Assembly (NCBI GenBank): GCA_910579135.1
Contig: CAJTTM010000001.1
Location: 186,001-250,000 of the forward strand
Direction of reading: 5' to 3'
Length of the DNA stretch: 64,000 bases
From: an uncultured Erysipelotrichales bacterium
GTDB taxonomy: Bacteria > Bacillota_I > Bacilli_A > Erysipelotrichales > Coprobacillaceae
Both the position numbers and the translations under genes were made by a program. Positions 35,184 through 44,286 of this stretch are shown piece by piece (positions within the stretch are counted from its first letter, which is position 1; each line of letters begins with the position of its first letter). A model generated the notes under the pieces. That model was not told where the DNA came from. It did not search any database and was given only the letters and a program-made list of their open reading frames with translations.

Positions 35184-36142
35184 ACTTCTCTTTTTTCATT
35201 TTCATCATATCTTTCAATAATTCTTTGTACAACAGGGTGACGAACAACATCTAATGCACTCATATAGACAAATCGTATTCCCTTTACACCTTTCAAAATA
35301 GACATTGCCCTATGCAAACCACTCATAACACCTCTAGGTAAATCAATTTGAGTCACATCACCTGTAATAATCATCTTTGATTGTAATCCTAAACGAGTTA
35401 AAAACATCTTCATTTGAGCATCAGTTGTATTTTGAGCTTCATCTAAAATAACATAAGCATCTTCTAAGGTTCTTCCTCTCATATATGCTAAAGGAGCAAT
35501 TTCTACAATTCCTTTTTCAATTAACCTTTCAGTCTGTTCTACTCCTAACATATCATATAAAGCATCATATAATGGTCGTAAATAAGGATCAACTTTTTCT
35601 TTTAAATCTCCAGGTAAAAAACCTAAATTTTCTCCTGCTTCAACTGCTGGCCTTGTTAAAATGATTTTCTTAACTTCATTATTTTTTAAAGCTCTAATCG
35701 CAAAAACAACAGCCAAATAAGTTTTACCTGTTCCAGCAGGACCAATCCCAAAAACAACATCATTCTTCATTAAAGCCTGATAATATTCTTTTTGTCCTAA
35801 AGTCTTAGGATAAATCACTTTACCATGAATTGTTCTTGCTATTTTTATTGAATACAAATCATCCATTACTTTAACATTATCAGTTTCAATTAGTTTCAAA
35901 GCATATAAAACATCACGCTTTGAAATCTCCTTACCCTTTTTAACAAGTCTAATCAAAGCTTCTATAACTTTTTTTATTAAACCAATTTTATCTTCATTAT
36001 CACAAAGAAGAATCTCATCACCACGTAAAATGATTTCAGTCATAAAAGCATCCTCAAGTATTCCTAAATTTTCTTCATGATTACCAATTAAATTTCTAAT
36101 CTCATCAATAGAACAATCTTCAAGTTTTAAAACTTCTTTCAT
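35180..36142 (-). CDS. phoH: PhoH-family ATPase (PhoH/YlaK-type NTPase)
   Basis: A 320-residue RNA-helicase-like NTPase: Walker A FGIGPAGTGKTYLAVVFAI (about residues 130-148), RPAVEAGENLGFLPGDL, Walker B AYVILDEAQNTTDAQMKMFLT near 232 and QIDLPRGVMSGL. Its exact cell role is debated, with links to RNA processing and 16S rRNA maturation through the usual neighbour ybeY. Here ybeY is not downstream; the gene ends against mutY. It starts one base after yqfD in the order rpsU-yqfC-yqfD-phoH, conserved in Bacillus. Confidence 0.94.
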   Translation of the reverse strand: MKEVLKLEDCSIDEIRNLIGNHEENLGILEDAFMTEIILRGDEILLCDNEDKIGLIKKVIEALIRLVKKGKEISKRDVLYALKLIETDNVKVMDDLYSIKIARTIHGKVIYPKTLGQKEYYQALMKNDVVFGIGPAGTGKTYLAVVFAIRALKNNEVKKIILTRPAVEAGENLGFLPGDLKEKVDPYLRPLYDALYDMLGVEQTERLIEKGIVEIAPLAYMRGRTLEDAYVILDEAQNTTDAQMKMFLTRLGLQSKMIITGDVTQIDLPRGVMSGLHRAMSILKGVKGIRFVYMSALDVVRHPVVQRIIERYDENEKREV

Positions 36143-37063
36143 TCATTTCTCCTTTTTTATTGCTATATCTTCTAATAATGTATAATGCATTATTAAAGTT
36201 ATTTTACTACGATTCCTATCTATTTGTAAAACATTTTCTTTATCAATCTCTACATTTGCAGGAAGTGAAGATCTAATCTTTAATAACAATTCATAAAAAA
36301 CACTACCCTGATCCTGTCCAGTATTTTTAACGCTTGCCTGATAAGTATTAAAAGTATAAGCATAAACATGTCCTTTTACTGGTATGATTTTACTTTTTTT
36401 ATCAGTAGAAATCAAAGTGTTTTCAATTAATAAATCCCCTTTTTTTACATAATCTAAACGTTTTACTTTAATCATTCCACTATCCACATCAAATGATTCA
36501 ATCATTCCATCTTTTTTTGCATAAATATTTCTAAAATCTGATTTTTCTAATTCATCTTTTGCTTTATTCGTATATTCAACATAAAAAACACTACCTCTTT
36601 GATAAATATTTAAATACTCAACACTTTTCTTATATTTATTTTTTAAACTCATTAATATATCATTTAACTCTTCAAAATCTCTTAACCTAGAATAATGATT
36701 AATTTGTTCTTTATTTAAAGTCTTTATAATTTGAGTATTTAAATGAGGTATACTCCCTATAATCTTAATATCAAAAATAAGATGAGAAAAAACAAATAGC
36801 CCTAAAACAAAACCAATAATAATCATAACACTATTTAATCCCTTAAAATATAAAAAATATTTCATTAATCCAATTGTCTTTATATATTCTAAAGATATAT
36901 CCATATCTTTCCACAAAAACCTTTGAAAAGTTGAAGCATAAAACATATAACCTTCATCATACTTTTTTAAAAAATGTATCTTTAAATGTTTCTTTCTAAC
37001 ATACTTTAATAAAGATAAAAGATATTCCTCTTCAATATAAAACTGATCATAACCCATGTTCAT
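36143..37063 (-). CDS. yqfD: sporulation protein YqfD
   Basis: A 306-residue membrane protein of the YqfD/SpoIV family. A cytoplasmic N-terminal part is followed by one strong transmembrane helix (LNSVMIIIGFVLGLFVFSHLIF, about residues 75-96), then an external domain with YLNIYQRGSVFYVEYTNK, an IYAKKDGMIESFDVDSGMIKVK barrel-like segment and VKKGDLLI. The gene is sigma-E controlled in Bacillus and lies with yqfC. It overlaps yqfC by 17 bases and leads straight into phoH. Confidence 0.88.
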   Translation of the reverse strand: MNMGYDQFYIEEEYLLSLLKYVRKKHLKIHFLKKYDEGYMFYASTFQRFLWKDMDISLEYIKTIGLMKYFLYFKGLNSVMIIIGFVLGLFVFSHLIFDIKIIGSIPHLNTQIIKTLNKEQINHYSRLRDFEELNDILMSLKNKYKKSVEYLNIYQRGSVFYVEYTNKAKDELEKSDFRNIYAKKDGMIESFDVDSGMIKVKRLDYVKKGDLLIENTLISTDKKSKIIPVKGHVYAYTFNTYQASVKNTGQDQGSVFYELLLKIRSSLPANVEIDKENVLQIDRNRSKITLIMHYTLLEDIAIKKEK

Positions 37064-37250
37064 GACATTCTATCACCTTAATCTTCCCTTTCATCTTTAA
37101 CTCATCACAACCATAATATTCAATCTCAAAATCCTTTCCTCTTATTGATACATCATAATTTTCCATCTCTAATCTCATATAATGAATATCCATATATTTT
37201 ACTAACTTATAATCTTTAATCAAAATATGATCTTGATCATAAATAATCAT
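37047..37250 (-). CDS. yqfC: YabP/YqfC-family sporulation protein
   Basis: A 67-residue protein matching the YabP/YqfC family in length, in the beta-rich ILIKDYKLVKYMDIHYMRLE and in the GKDFEIEYYGCDELKMKGKI end, and above all in position directly before yqfD. Function in sporulation is not known in detail. GAGGTGGTC precedes the ATG. The rpsU terminator lies only 39 bases upstream, leaving little room for a separate promoter; expression could come from a short sigma-E promoter or from read-through. Confidence 0.82.
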   Translation of the reverse strand: MIIYDQDHILIKDYKLVKYMDIHYMRLEMENYDVSIRGKDFEIEYYGCDELKMKGKIKVIECHEHGL

Positions 37251-37288
37251 ATGACCACCTCAATAATACATATGAAAATAAAAAAAAA

Positions 37289-37305
37289 GAAGAACTATGT
37301 TCTTC
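37289..37305 (-). terminator. rpsU terminator
   Basis: GAAGAAC with GTTCTTC around TAT, followed by at least eight T residues on the minus strand. It begins directly after the rpsU stop codon. Confidence 0.88.
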
Positions 37306-37485
37306 TTATCTTTTTCCTTTATTTTTTCTAGCAGCTTCAGATTTCATTTTTCTTTTTAAACCTGGTTTTACATAGAATTCTCTTTTACGTGCTTCAGCAA
37401 GGGTTCCTGTTCTAGAAACTTGTCTTTTAAAACGACGTAATGCATCATCTAATGATTCATTTTCTCTTACTACAGTTTTTGCCAT
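37306..37485 (-). CDS. rpsU: 30S ribosomal protein S21
   Basis: A 59-residue basic protein starting [20 protein letters not shown] and ending AARKNKGKR, a full match to bacterial S21 including the [20 protein letters not shown] middle. It sits near the 3' end of 16S rRNA in the small subunit. AAGGGGGGAAAGTTC precedes ATG at 37485. It is followed by its own terminator and lies upstream of yqfC, an order shared with Bacillus. Confidence 0.97.
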   Translation of the reverse strand: MAKTVVRENESLDDALRRFKRQVSRTGTLAEARKREFYVKPGLKRKMKSEAARKNKGKR

Positions 37486-37612
37486 TTTGAACTTTCCCCC
37501 CTTTACTAACTACATGCAAATGAATTATACACGTTAATATGGAAAAAATCAAGTTTTTTTATTAATATATAAAATTTTATATACACTTTTCCCATATTTT
37601 AACAATTTTTAA

Positions 37613-38902
37613 CTAACAACTTTTTTCTTTAAGTATTTTTTTGGCACTTACAAGCTTAACACATAATGCAAATAATAATGCGGCCTGTTTAAGTTCATCA
37701 ACACTTGGATATGATGGAGCGATTCTAATATTAGAATCCTCTGGATCATTACCATATGGATAAGTTGCTCCTGCATTTGTTAAAACTGCACCTGCTTGTT
37801 TACAAGCTTCAATAATATCTTTAGCACAGCCATTTAAAGCATTAAATGATATAAAGTATCCTCCAAGTGGATGACTCCATGTTCCTATATCCAAACCACT
37901 TAATTGTTCACTTAATATTTTTTCAACCATTTCAAACTTAGGACGTAAAACATCAGCTTGTTTTTCCATATGTTTTTTAACACCTTCAGCATTCTTAAAA
38001 TATTCCACATGACGTAATTGATTAATTTTATCATGACCAATAGATTGAACTGTCATATGTTTTAATACATCTTTTTTATTATCTATTGAACAAGCTAAAG
38101 CTGCTACACCAGAACCTGGGAATGTGACTTTAGAAGTCGAACAAAATTCAAACACAATATCGGCATTATCATTTTCTTTACATAATTGAATAATATTAGC
38201 AACATGATCTTGTTTATCATTATATAAATGATGTAAACAATAAGCATTATCCCAGAATATTCTAAAATCTTTTGCAGCTGGTTTTAGCGAGGCAAAACGT
38301 TTAACAACATCTAATGAATATGTCACACCTGAAGGATTAGAATATTGTGGAACACACCAAATACCCTTTACACTTTTATCATTATTAACATATTCTTCTA
38401 CCATATCCATATCTGGACCATCTTCTAATAATGGTACTGGAATCATTTTGATTCCAAAATGTTCAGTAATCGCAAAATGACGATCATACCCAGGAACTGG
38501 ACATAAGAACTTTACTTCATCTTCTTGACACCATGGTTTTTCTCCTAAATAGCCATGAGTATATCCTCTACTTATTTGATCAAACATAATATTTAAACTA
38601 GAATTACCAAAAACAGTGATTTCATCAGTTGTTACATCTAATAATTCTGCAAATAACTCTTTTGCTTCATCAATACCATCCAAAATACCATAGTTACGAT
38701 AATCCATATTTTTTACTAATTGACTTTGACTATTAATAACATTTAACATATCCATAGACAAATCTAATTGATCAAAATTAGGTTTTCCTCTTGCCATATT
38801 AAGTTCAAGCTTTTTAGCTTTTATATCCACATATTCTTTTTCTAAATCAGAAATCAAAGACTTTAATTCATTTTCATTCATTTGTTTAAAAGACTTATTC
38901 AT
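37613..38902 (-). CDS. PLP-dependent aminotransferase, aspartate aminotransferase-like (PF12897 type)
   Basis: A 429-residue fold-type I aminotransferase. It has LNMARGKPNFDQLDLS (about residues 37-52), FGNSSLNIMFDQISR near 98, CPVPGYDRHF near 134 and the PLP lysine in CSTSKVTFPGSGVAAL (about 253-268). The ARGKP and NPSGVT blocks place it in the aspartate aminotransferase group once labelled MocR-like. It moves an amino group between aspartate (or alanine) and a keto acid; exact substrate is inferred. It is monocistronic, with GGGGATAGAAAAT before the ATG. Confidence 0.87.
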   Translation of the reverse strand: MNKSFKQMNENELKSLISDLEKEYVDIKAKKLELNMARGKPNFDQLDLSMDMLNVINSQSQLVKNMDYRNYGILDGIDEAKELFAELLDVTTDEITVFGNSSLNIMFDQISRGYTHGYLGEKPWCQEDEVKFLCPVPGYDRHFAITEHFGIKMIPVPLLEDGPDMDMVEEYVNNDKSVKGIWCVPQYSNPSGVTYSLDVVKRFASLKPAAKDFRIFWDNAYCLHHLYNDKQDHVANIIQLCKENDNADIVFEFCSTSKVTFPGSGVAALACSIDNKKDVLKHMTVQSIGHDKINQLRHVEYFKNAEGVKKHMEKQADVLRPKFEMVEKILSEQLSGLDIGTWSHPLGGYFISFNALNGCAKDIIEACKQAGAVLTNAGATYPYGNDPEDSNIRIAPSYPSVDELKQAALLFALCVKLVSAKKILKEKSC

Positions 38903-38975
38903 ATTTTCTATCCCCTTTTCTATATATAGATATATTATCTATTTTATATACAAAATGCAAGAAATAATAAAAAAA

Positions 38976-38993
38976 CCAATCACAAAAGATTGG
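38976..38993 (-). terminator. terminator after deoC
   Basis: CCAATC with GATTGG, loop of six, then seven T residues on the minus strand; five bases past the deoC stop. Confidence 0.75.
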
Positions 38994-38997
38994 AATT

Positions 38998-39642
38998 TTA
39001 CTTTTCTTTCACTAAACGAACACCTGAACTTGTTCCAATACGAGTTGCTCCAGCATTAACAACTGCAATCATATCTTCAAAAGATCTCACACCACCAGCA
39101 GCCTTAACCTCCAATTCAGCACCTACAGTATCTTTCATTAATTTAACATCTTCTGGAGTTGAACCCCCTGTACTAAAACCAGTTGATGTTTTTACAAAAG
39201 TTGCTTTTGCTTTTTTAGCAGCCAAACAAGCTCTTACCTTCTCATCATCTGTTAATAAACATGTTTCAATAATGACTTTTACACATTTCCCATCACTTGC
39301 ATCAATAACAGCCTTAATATCTTCATAAACTTTTTTGTCATCACCATCTTTTAAAGCACCGATGTTAATGACCATATCAACTTCATCAGCACCTTTTCTA
39401 ATAGCATCCTTTGCTTCAAAGGCTTTCACTTCACTTGTATTTGCACCTAAAGGAAAACCTATTACTGTACAAACATTGACAGAGCTTCCCTTTAATTTTT
39501 CTACACAATATTCTATCCATGTAGGATTAACGCATACAGAAGCAAAATCATTTTCTATAGCTTCTTGACATAATTTATCAATGACTTCTTTTGTTGTATC
39601 TGCTTTTAAAGCAGTATGATCAATTAATTTATTATATTTCAT
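38998..39642 (-). CDS. deoC: deoxyribose-phosphate aldolase
   Basis: A 214-residue class I aldolase that cleaves 2-deoxyribose-5-phosphate to glyceraldehyde-3-phosphate and acetaldehyde. Marks are [16 protein letters not shown] (residues 4-19), [10 protein letters not shown] near 39, [11 protein letters not shown] (about 57-67), [11 protein letters not shown] (catalytic Asp), KVIIETCLL and the Schiff-base Lys in [14 protein letters not shown] (about 155-168), then [11 protein letters not shown] at 39642 is preceded by AAGGAGAAGAAG; a longer frame 12 codons upstream lies inside the murE-like gene. It overlaps that gene by 11 bases, an unusual pairing. Confidence 0.96.
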   Translation of the reverse strand: MKYNKLIDHTALKADTTKEVIDKLCQEAIENDFASVCVNPTWIEYCVEKLKGSSVNVCTVIGFPLGANTSEVKAFEAKDAIRKGADEVDMVINIGALKDGDDKKVYEDIKAVIDASDGKCVKVIIETCLLTDDEKVRACLAAKKAKATFVKTSTGFSTGGSTPEDVKLMKDTVGAELEVKAAGGVRSFEDMIAVVNAGATRIGTSSGVRLVKEK

Positions 39643-41095
39643 CTTCTTCTCCTTGACTATAAATTTTTTGAATTGCATTCAATGCAATATATTTATCACC
39701 TGGATAAGGTTCATGACCAATAGTTGATGTCATAAATTGTTCATGACCTTTACCTAAAATTAAAATAATATCATCTTTATTCGCAATTTCTATTGCTTGT
39801 TCTATAGCTATTCTACGATCTTCTATAATAACTGATAAAGGTTTTGTAATATGTTTTTGAATATCTTGACAAACCTCATTAATATCTTCATCTCTTATAT
39901 CTTCAGCTGTTAATATAACTTGATCTAAATATTCATTTGCTAATTTACCAATTTCTTCTCTCTTAGAATAATTTCTTTTTCCAGGTGCACCAAAAACACC
40001 AATAATTCTTCCATTTTTACATACTGATCTAGCAAACTGGAAAACTTTTCGATAACTTGTTACATGTTGACAATAATCAACAATAACATGGAAAGGATAA
40101 GGGTGAGATAATAATTCCATTCTTCCATCAACCTTTTTAATTTGTCCAATTGCTTCAATGATTTGAGATAAAGGCATATCTAAAACAATTAATGCTGCAA
40201 CAACTGCTAAAATATTAGAAACATTGAAATGTCCAAGCACTGGAACACTAACACGATAAGTTTCATCTTTCACTAACAAATCAAATTCACTATGATCAAT
40301 AAATAATTGAACATTCTTAGCCATTATATCAGCAGTATGCTTAATTCCATAGGTCATCACATGCGAATGAATCTTATCCTTAACATCCATATAAAATCTT
40401 ACAGAATCAGTATTTAAAATTGCATATCCATGACTATCCAACAATTGAAATAACTTCTCTTTGCTTGTCATCAAATGTTCCATAGTTCCATGAAAATCCA
40501 AATGTTCTTCATAAATATTAGTAAATATACCAATATTAAAATGAACACCATCAACTCTTTTAAGGGCCAAACCATGGCTGGATACTTCTAAACATACCCC
40601 TTTCACATCATTTTTTACCATTTCATTTAAATGACGATGTAAGAATATTGTTTCAGGAGTTGTATAAGGACACTGAATAATACGACCAGCATATTTAATA
40701 TCATTTGTTCCAATATATCCCATCTTTAATAATTGAGATAAAATATCATAAATCATCAAGGCAACAACAGTTTTCCCGCTTGTTCCTGTTATTCCAATCA
40801 TGCTCATCTTATAACTTGGATTATCATAAAAAATATCTGCAACCCTATTTAATTCATCTAAAACATCATTCACTTGAATATAAAGAATATGAGGATGTTT
40901 ATAAGGAATAGGTTTTGAATACACAATACACTTTGCTCCTTGAAAGATTGCATCTTCAATATAACGATGACCATCAACACTCAATCCATCAACACAAAAG
41001 AAAACCGAATCCTTTCCAACATATCTCGAATCACTATGAATAGAAACAACCTTAAAATCTTCTTTAACATCAAATAACTCATTAATTTTCTTCAT
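39632..41095 (-). CDS. MurE-like UDP-N-acetylmuramyl peptide ligase, divergent
   Basis: A 487-residue Mur ligase. The N-terminal [21 protein letters not shown] (residues 21-41) matches MurE; the ATP loop is [20 protein letters not shown] (about 103-122), where MurE usually has GTNGKT, and [12 protein letters not shown] and [12 protein letters not shown] near 170 are typical. Later [12 protein letters not shown] replaces the usual VDYAHTPDSL, and [13 protein letters not shown] replaces the TSDNPRxEDP selectivity motif. The changes suggest an unusual amino acid substrate or a side role. Start 41095 has GGAGCGG upstream and overlaps mtaB by 14 bases. Confidence 0.82.
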   Translation of the reverse strand: MKKINELFDVKEDFKVVSIHSDSRYVGKDSVFFCVDGLSVDGHRYIEDAIFQGAKCIVYSKPIPYKHPHILYIQVNDVLDELNRVADIFYDNPSYKMSMIGITGTSGKTVVALMIYDILSQLLKMGYIGTNDIKYAGRIIQCPYTTPETIFLHRHLNEMVKNDVKGVCLEVSSHGLALKRVDGVHFNIGIFTNIYEEHLDFHGTMEHLMTSKEKLFQLLDSHGYAILNTDSVRFYMDVKDKIHSHVMTYGIKHTADIMAKNVQLFIDHSEFDLLVKDETYRVSVPVLGHFNVSNILAVVAALIVLDMPLSQIIEAIGQIKKVDGRMELLSHPYPFHVIVDYCQHVTSYRKVFQFARSVCKNGRIIGVFGAPGKRNYSKREEIGKLANEYLDQVILTAEDIRDEDINEVCQDIQKHITKPLSVIIEDRRIAIEQAIEIANKDDIILILGKGHEQFMTSTIGHEPYPGDKYIALNAIQKIYSQGEEDEI

Positions 41096-42389
41096 CAATA
41101 ACCGCTCCAATCAAAACAACATCATCAATATCATGAATATGTACATGATAAATATGTCCTATCGAAGATATTGGAAGATCCACTTTCACCTTTAAATAAT
41201 TCGACGCATGACCTATCATATAATCACCATCTTTTTCCTCAATCAAAACTTCTAAAATTTGATCAACTTGAGATAAAGCATATTCCCTATTTAATCTATG
41301 TGATAAACCAATCAATGATTTGACTCTTTGTTTCTTAATTGTATCATTGACTTGTTCTTTCATTCTAGCAGCTGGAGTTCCTTTTCTTTTAGAATAAGGG
41401 AAAACATGTAACTGATTAAAATGTAATTTTTCTATCCAACGATAAGTTGCCTCAAAATCCTCATCATTTTCACCTGGAAATCCCACAATAACATCTGTTG
41501 TTATAGAAATATGAGGAAGTTTTTCTTTTAATTCAAAATATTTTTCTTCAAATTCTTGAGTTGTATATTTTCTATTCATCTTCCTTAAAATCTTATCATT
41601 TCCAGATTGAATAGGAATATGAAGATGATCAACAATAATAGAAGATGAAGCAATCAATTGTATAATTTCTTCACTCACCTGACTCATTTCAATAGAAGAA
41701 ATACGCAATCTTTTTAAGCCTTTAACTTGACTTGTTAAATCTACTAATAAATCATAAAATGAATAATGATCTAATTCAGCACCATACCCAGCAGTATGAA
41801 TACCTGTTAAAACAATTTCACTAAAACCATGATTGACCAAAGTTTGAGCTTGTTTAATAACACTATCCCTACTTCTAGAACGCATTCTTCCTCTTGCGTA
41901 AGGAATAATACAATAAGTACAAAAATTATTACATCCATCTTGAATCTTTAAAAAAGCTCTAGTGTTCTTTGTAAACAAATCAACATCTAAATCTTCAAAA
42001 GTTGCTTGTTTCATAACATCATTAATTTTAACAATTTGTTTACCAGTTCCCTTAAATTCATTAACCAAATCAACAATTTCATTTCTATACTGAGTTCCTA
42101 AAACAACACTTACACCCTCAATACATTCGATTTCTTCACTAGCCACCTGACTATAACAACCTACAACACAAATAATCGCATCTTTATTTTTTTTATGAGC
42201 TTTTCTAATCATTTGTCTAGATTTCGCATCACCTGTATTAGTCACAGTACAAGTATTGATGACATAAACATCAGCTTTTTCTTTAAAATCAACTTCTTGA
42301 TAACCAGCTTCACAAAACAATCTTAAAATAGCTTCAGATTCATAAGTATTTACTTTACACCCTAAAGTATGTATGGCAATTGTATTCAT
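41082..42389 (-). CDS. mtaB: tRNA (N6-threonylcarbamoyladenosine-37-C2)-methylthiotransferase MtaB
   Basis: A 435-residue radical SAM enzyme converting t6A37 to ms2t6A in ANN-decoding tRNAs. The N-terminal cluster domain has TLGCKVNTYESEA (Cys11), INTCTVTNTGDAKSR (about 45-59) and CVVGCYSQ (about 75-82); the radical SAM CxxxCxxC is in DGCNNFCTYCIIPYARG (about 153-169); a TRAM domain ends the protein. It belongs to the rsmE-x-mtaB cluster that precedes rpsU, as in Bacillus. Confidence 0.96.
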   Translation of the reverse strand: MNTIAIHTLGCKVNTYESEAILRLFCEAGYQEVDFKEKADVYVINTCTVTNTGDAKSRQMIRKAHKKNKDAIICVVGCYSQVASEEIECIEGVSVVLGTQYRNEIVDLVNEFKGTGKQIVKINDVMKQATFEDLDVDLFTKNTRAFLKIQDGCNNFCTYCIIPYARGRMRSRSRDSVIKQAQTLVNHGFSEIVLTGIHTAGYGAELDHYSFYDLLVDLTSQVKGLKRLRISSIEMSQVSEEIIQLIASSSIIVDHLHIPIQSGNDKILRKMNRKYTTQEFEEKYFELKEKLPHISITTDVIVGFPGENDEDFEATYRWIEKLHFNQLHVFPYSKRKGTPAARMKEQVNDTIKKQRVKSLIGLSHRLNREYALSQVDQILEVLIEEKDGDYMIGHASNYLKVKVDLPISSIGHIYHVHIHDIDDVVLIGAVIDEEN

Positions 42390-42400
42390 ATTGATCCTTT

Positions 42401-43171
42401 CTATTTATATTTCTTCAAAACTTTTTTATAAGTCTTCTCACAAATAAATTTCTTTTCTAATAAATAATCTAAACACTCTTGGTATTGATATTCCTCTACC
42501 ATTTTGATAATCTCTTTAACTTCATCAATATCCACATTTTCTTTACATTTATTATCTATAATAGTCACTTCATTTAAGTACTCTAAATTCTCTTTTTTAA
42601 AAATATAGATTGTATATAATTCATCATAATAAAAACAAATATGTCTATCATCCTCATAAACAATTTGTAAACAAGAAAAATCAGTACGATAAATATCATT
42701 TCCATATAATTCTATAGCACTATGAATATGCATTTTATAATTTTCTACATAATCATGATGTGCCTTTAACATTAAAACACTATAATCATTAATATATCTA
42801 CTATTCACAAATGGTTCTAAAAATGGAATATAAATATTTATTTGATTATCTTCATCATAAAAATGAGGAGCATTTTCTAAAATATCAGCAATCTCTAAAT
42901 TAAACATCTTTCTTTTTTCTTCATAATTTAAATAATTAATTAAATCATAATTCTTACTCAAAAATATAGAATAAGCATCATCAATAAGATTCTTTGTTTG
43001 AAAACCTTTTAAAATAATTTCTAAATCAAACATATCAAATTCATCTTTAATAGAAACCTTAAAACCATTCCTTTCAAGATGACATTTCTCATTATAAATA
43101 CTTTTATATAAATTTGTTTTATTCAAAGAAACCTTTTTCTTATATTTATTTAAACTTTCTATAAACCCCAT
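42401..43171 (-). CDS. conserved-looking cytoplasmic protein of unknown function
   Basis: A 256-residue protein I do not recognise. It is acidic, rich in Tyr, Asn, Asp and Ile, with no signal peptide or transmembrane helix. Its middle alternates beta-like segments (FSCLQIVYEDDRHICFYYDE, LYTIYIF) with helical parts, and a Glu/Lys-rich helical tail (VDIDEVKEIIKMVEEYQYQE) ends it. It overlaps the rsmE stop by one base and precedes mtaB by 11 bases, so it is in the same operon and may act in RNA or ribosome modification; that is inference from position only. Confidence 0.7.
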   Translation of the reverse strand: MGFIESLNKYKKKVSLNKTNLYKSIYNEKCHLERNGFKVSIKDEFDMFDLEIILKGFQTKNLIDDAYSIFLSKNYDLINYLNYEEKRKMFNLEIADILENAPHFYDEDNQINIYIPFLEPFVNSRYINDYSVLMLKAHHDYVENYKMHIHSAIELYGNDIYRTDFSCLQIVYEDDRHICFYYDELYTIYIFKKENLEYLNEVTIIDNKCKENVDIDEVKEIIKMVEEYQYQECLDYLLEKKFICEKTYKKVLKKYK

Positions 43172-43905
43172 TATTTCATCAACTCCCTTGTGTAACCAAT
43201 CACGCTCATCATATAAAGAGGTGCAGTTTCACTTCTTAATATTCTTTTTCCTAAAGAACATTCTACAATCCCTAAAGACTTCATATATGTAATTTCTTTT
43301 TCATCAAAACCACCTTCAGGACCTACTATAATTGTAATAGATTCATATGAACTATTCATGACCTGAGACAAATGAGAAGCTTCCCCTTGTTTACTCGCTT
43401 CCTCATAAGCAACTAAATTATAATCTGATAAATATTGACTGATCTCATTCAATTTAATAGCTGGCATTAACTTAGGAATCTTTAAACGCCCTGATTGTTC
43501 ACTCGCTTCTTTTAAAATACGTTGATAACGAACATATTTCTTAGAAAAAGAATTTTTATCACCTTTAATCACACTTCTTTGACTAAAAAAAGGAACGATT
43601 CTATTGACACCTAATTCTGTTGTTTTTTGTAATACAAATTCAAATTTATCATTTTTAGGCAATCCATAAACCAAAGTGACATCAACATCTAATTCATGAT
43701 TATCATCTAATTTCTCAATAGGTAACAGTTGACCACTATCAACATTTTGTATCTCACATAAAAAAACATTCTCAAAAGGATCAATACAAATGACTTGAGT
43801 CTTAGGACGAAAACGCATAACTCTACTCATATGTTTAATTTGGTCTTCTTGACAAGAAAAAAGATGATTCAATTTTAATTTCTCTTCAACAAAATATCTC
43901 TGCAT
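43171..43905 (-). CDS. rsmE: 16S rRNA (uracil1498-N3)-methyltransferase RsmE
   Basis: A 244-residue SPOUT methyltransferase. An N-terminal PUA-like part (QRYFVEEKLKLNHLF, HMSRVMRFRPK) precedes the SAM-binding knot: VYGLPKNDKFEFVLQKTTELGVNRIVPF (read in parts from about residue 85), ILKEASEQSGR near 128, and ITIIVGPEGGFDEKEI near 195, with LGKRILRSETAPLYMMSVIGY at the end. ATG at 43905 follows GGGGAAGGTGATATT. Its usual partner prmA is not upstream here. Confidence 0.95.
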   Translation of the reverse strand: MQRYFVEEKLKLNHLFSCQEDQIKHMSRVMRFRPKTQVICIDPFENVFLCEIQNVDSGQLLPIEKLDDNHELDVDVTLVYGLPKNDKFEFVLQKTTELGVNRIVPFFSQRSVIKGDKNSFSKKYVRYQRILKEASEQSGRLKIPKLMPAIKLNEISQYLSDYNLVAYEEASKQGEASHLSQVMNSSYESITIIVGPEGGFDEKEITYMKSLGIVECSLGKRILRSETAPLYMMSVIGYTRELMK

Positions 43906-43966
43906 AATATCACCTTCCCCATAATAGCACATTTTACATACAAAAAAAACAAATAATCAAAAGAAA

Positions 43967-43992
43967 AAGCCCATTTCCAAGAAATGAGCCTT
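43967..43992 (-). terminator. terminator after the small ORF at 44.0 kb
   Basis: Minus-strand AAGGCTCATTTC pairs with GAAATGGGCTT around TTG, then TTTTTCTTTT. It separates the 41-residue ORF from rsmE. Confidence 0.8.
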
Positions 43993-44010
43993 TCTAAAAT
44001 ATTATCTCAA

Positions 44011-44136
44011 TTATTTTTTTCTGAAAAATGAAAGAATCTTCACATAATTATCACAATTAAACATTCTTTCACTTTTTACCCAACTAGGCATAGTTTCCTC
44101 AACTCTTAAATCAAAGCATCCATAATTGTAAAACAT
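44011..44136 (-). CDS. small ORF of unknown function
   Basis: A 41-residue peptide reading MFYNYGCFDLRVEETMPSW and ending FFRKK. GGAGGAAATGGAATA precedes the ATG at 44136 and a strong terminator follows the stop at 44011, which together suggest a translated unit. It has two cysteines and no recognisable domain. It is divergent from pucR with about 150 bases between starts. Confidence 0.5.
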   Translation of the reverse strand: MFYNYGCFDLRVEETMPSWVKSERMFNCDNYVKILSFFRKK

Positions 44137-44234
44137 TATTCCATTTCCTCCTTTTTCCTGTTCCTTAATCTACTCTTATTATATTCTTTTCCATAAAAAA
44201 ATGTAGAGTCTAGAAATCTAAAAAAATTCATTTT

Positions 44235-44266
44235 CTTTGTGCAACATGCACAAAGAATGTTATAAT
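44235..44266 (+). promoter_or_regulatory. pucR promoter with a perfect 21-base palindrome (putative operator)
   Basis: CTTTGTGCA (44235-44243), spacer ACA, TGCACAAAG (44247-44255) is a perfect inverted repeat. TATAAT lies at 44261-44266, and the -35 region (TTGTGC at 44237-44242, 18-base spacing) is inside the palindrome. A protein bound here would block the promoter, suggesting autoregulation or control by another dimeric repressor. Confidence 0.6.
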
Positions 44267-44286
44267 ATAAGCAGGAGGATGAGAAA

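Noticed and set aside
38990-39568. Plus-strand open frames opposite deoC
   Set aside because: They are antisense shadows of conserved deoC codons without ribosome sites.
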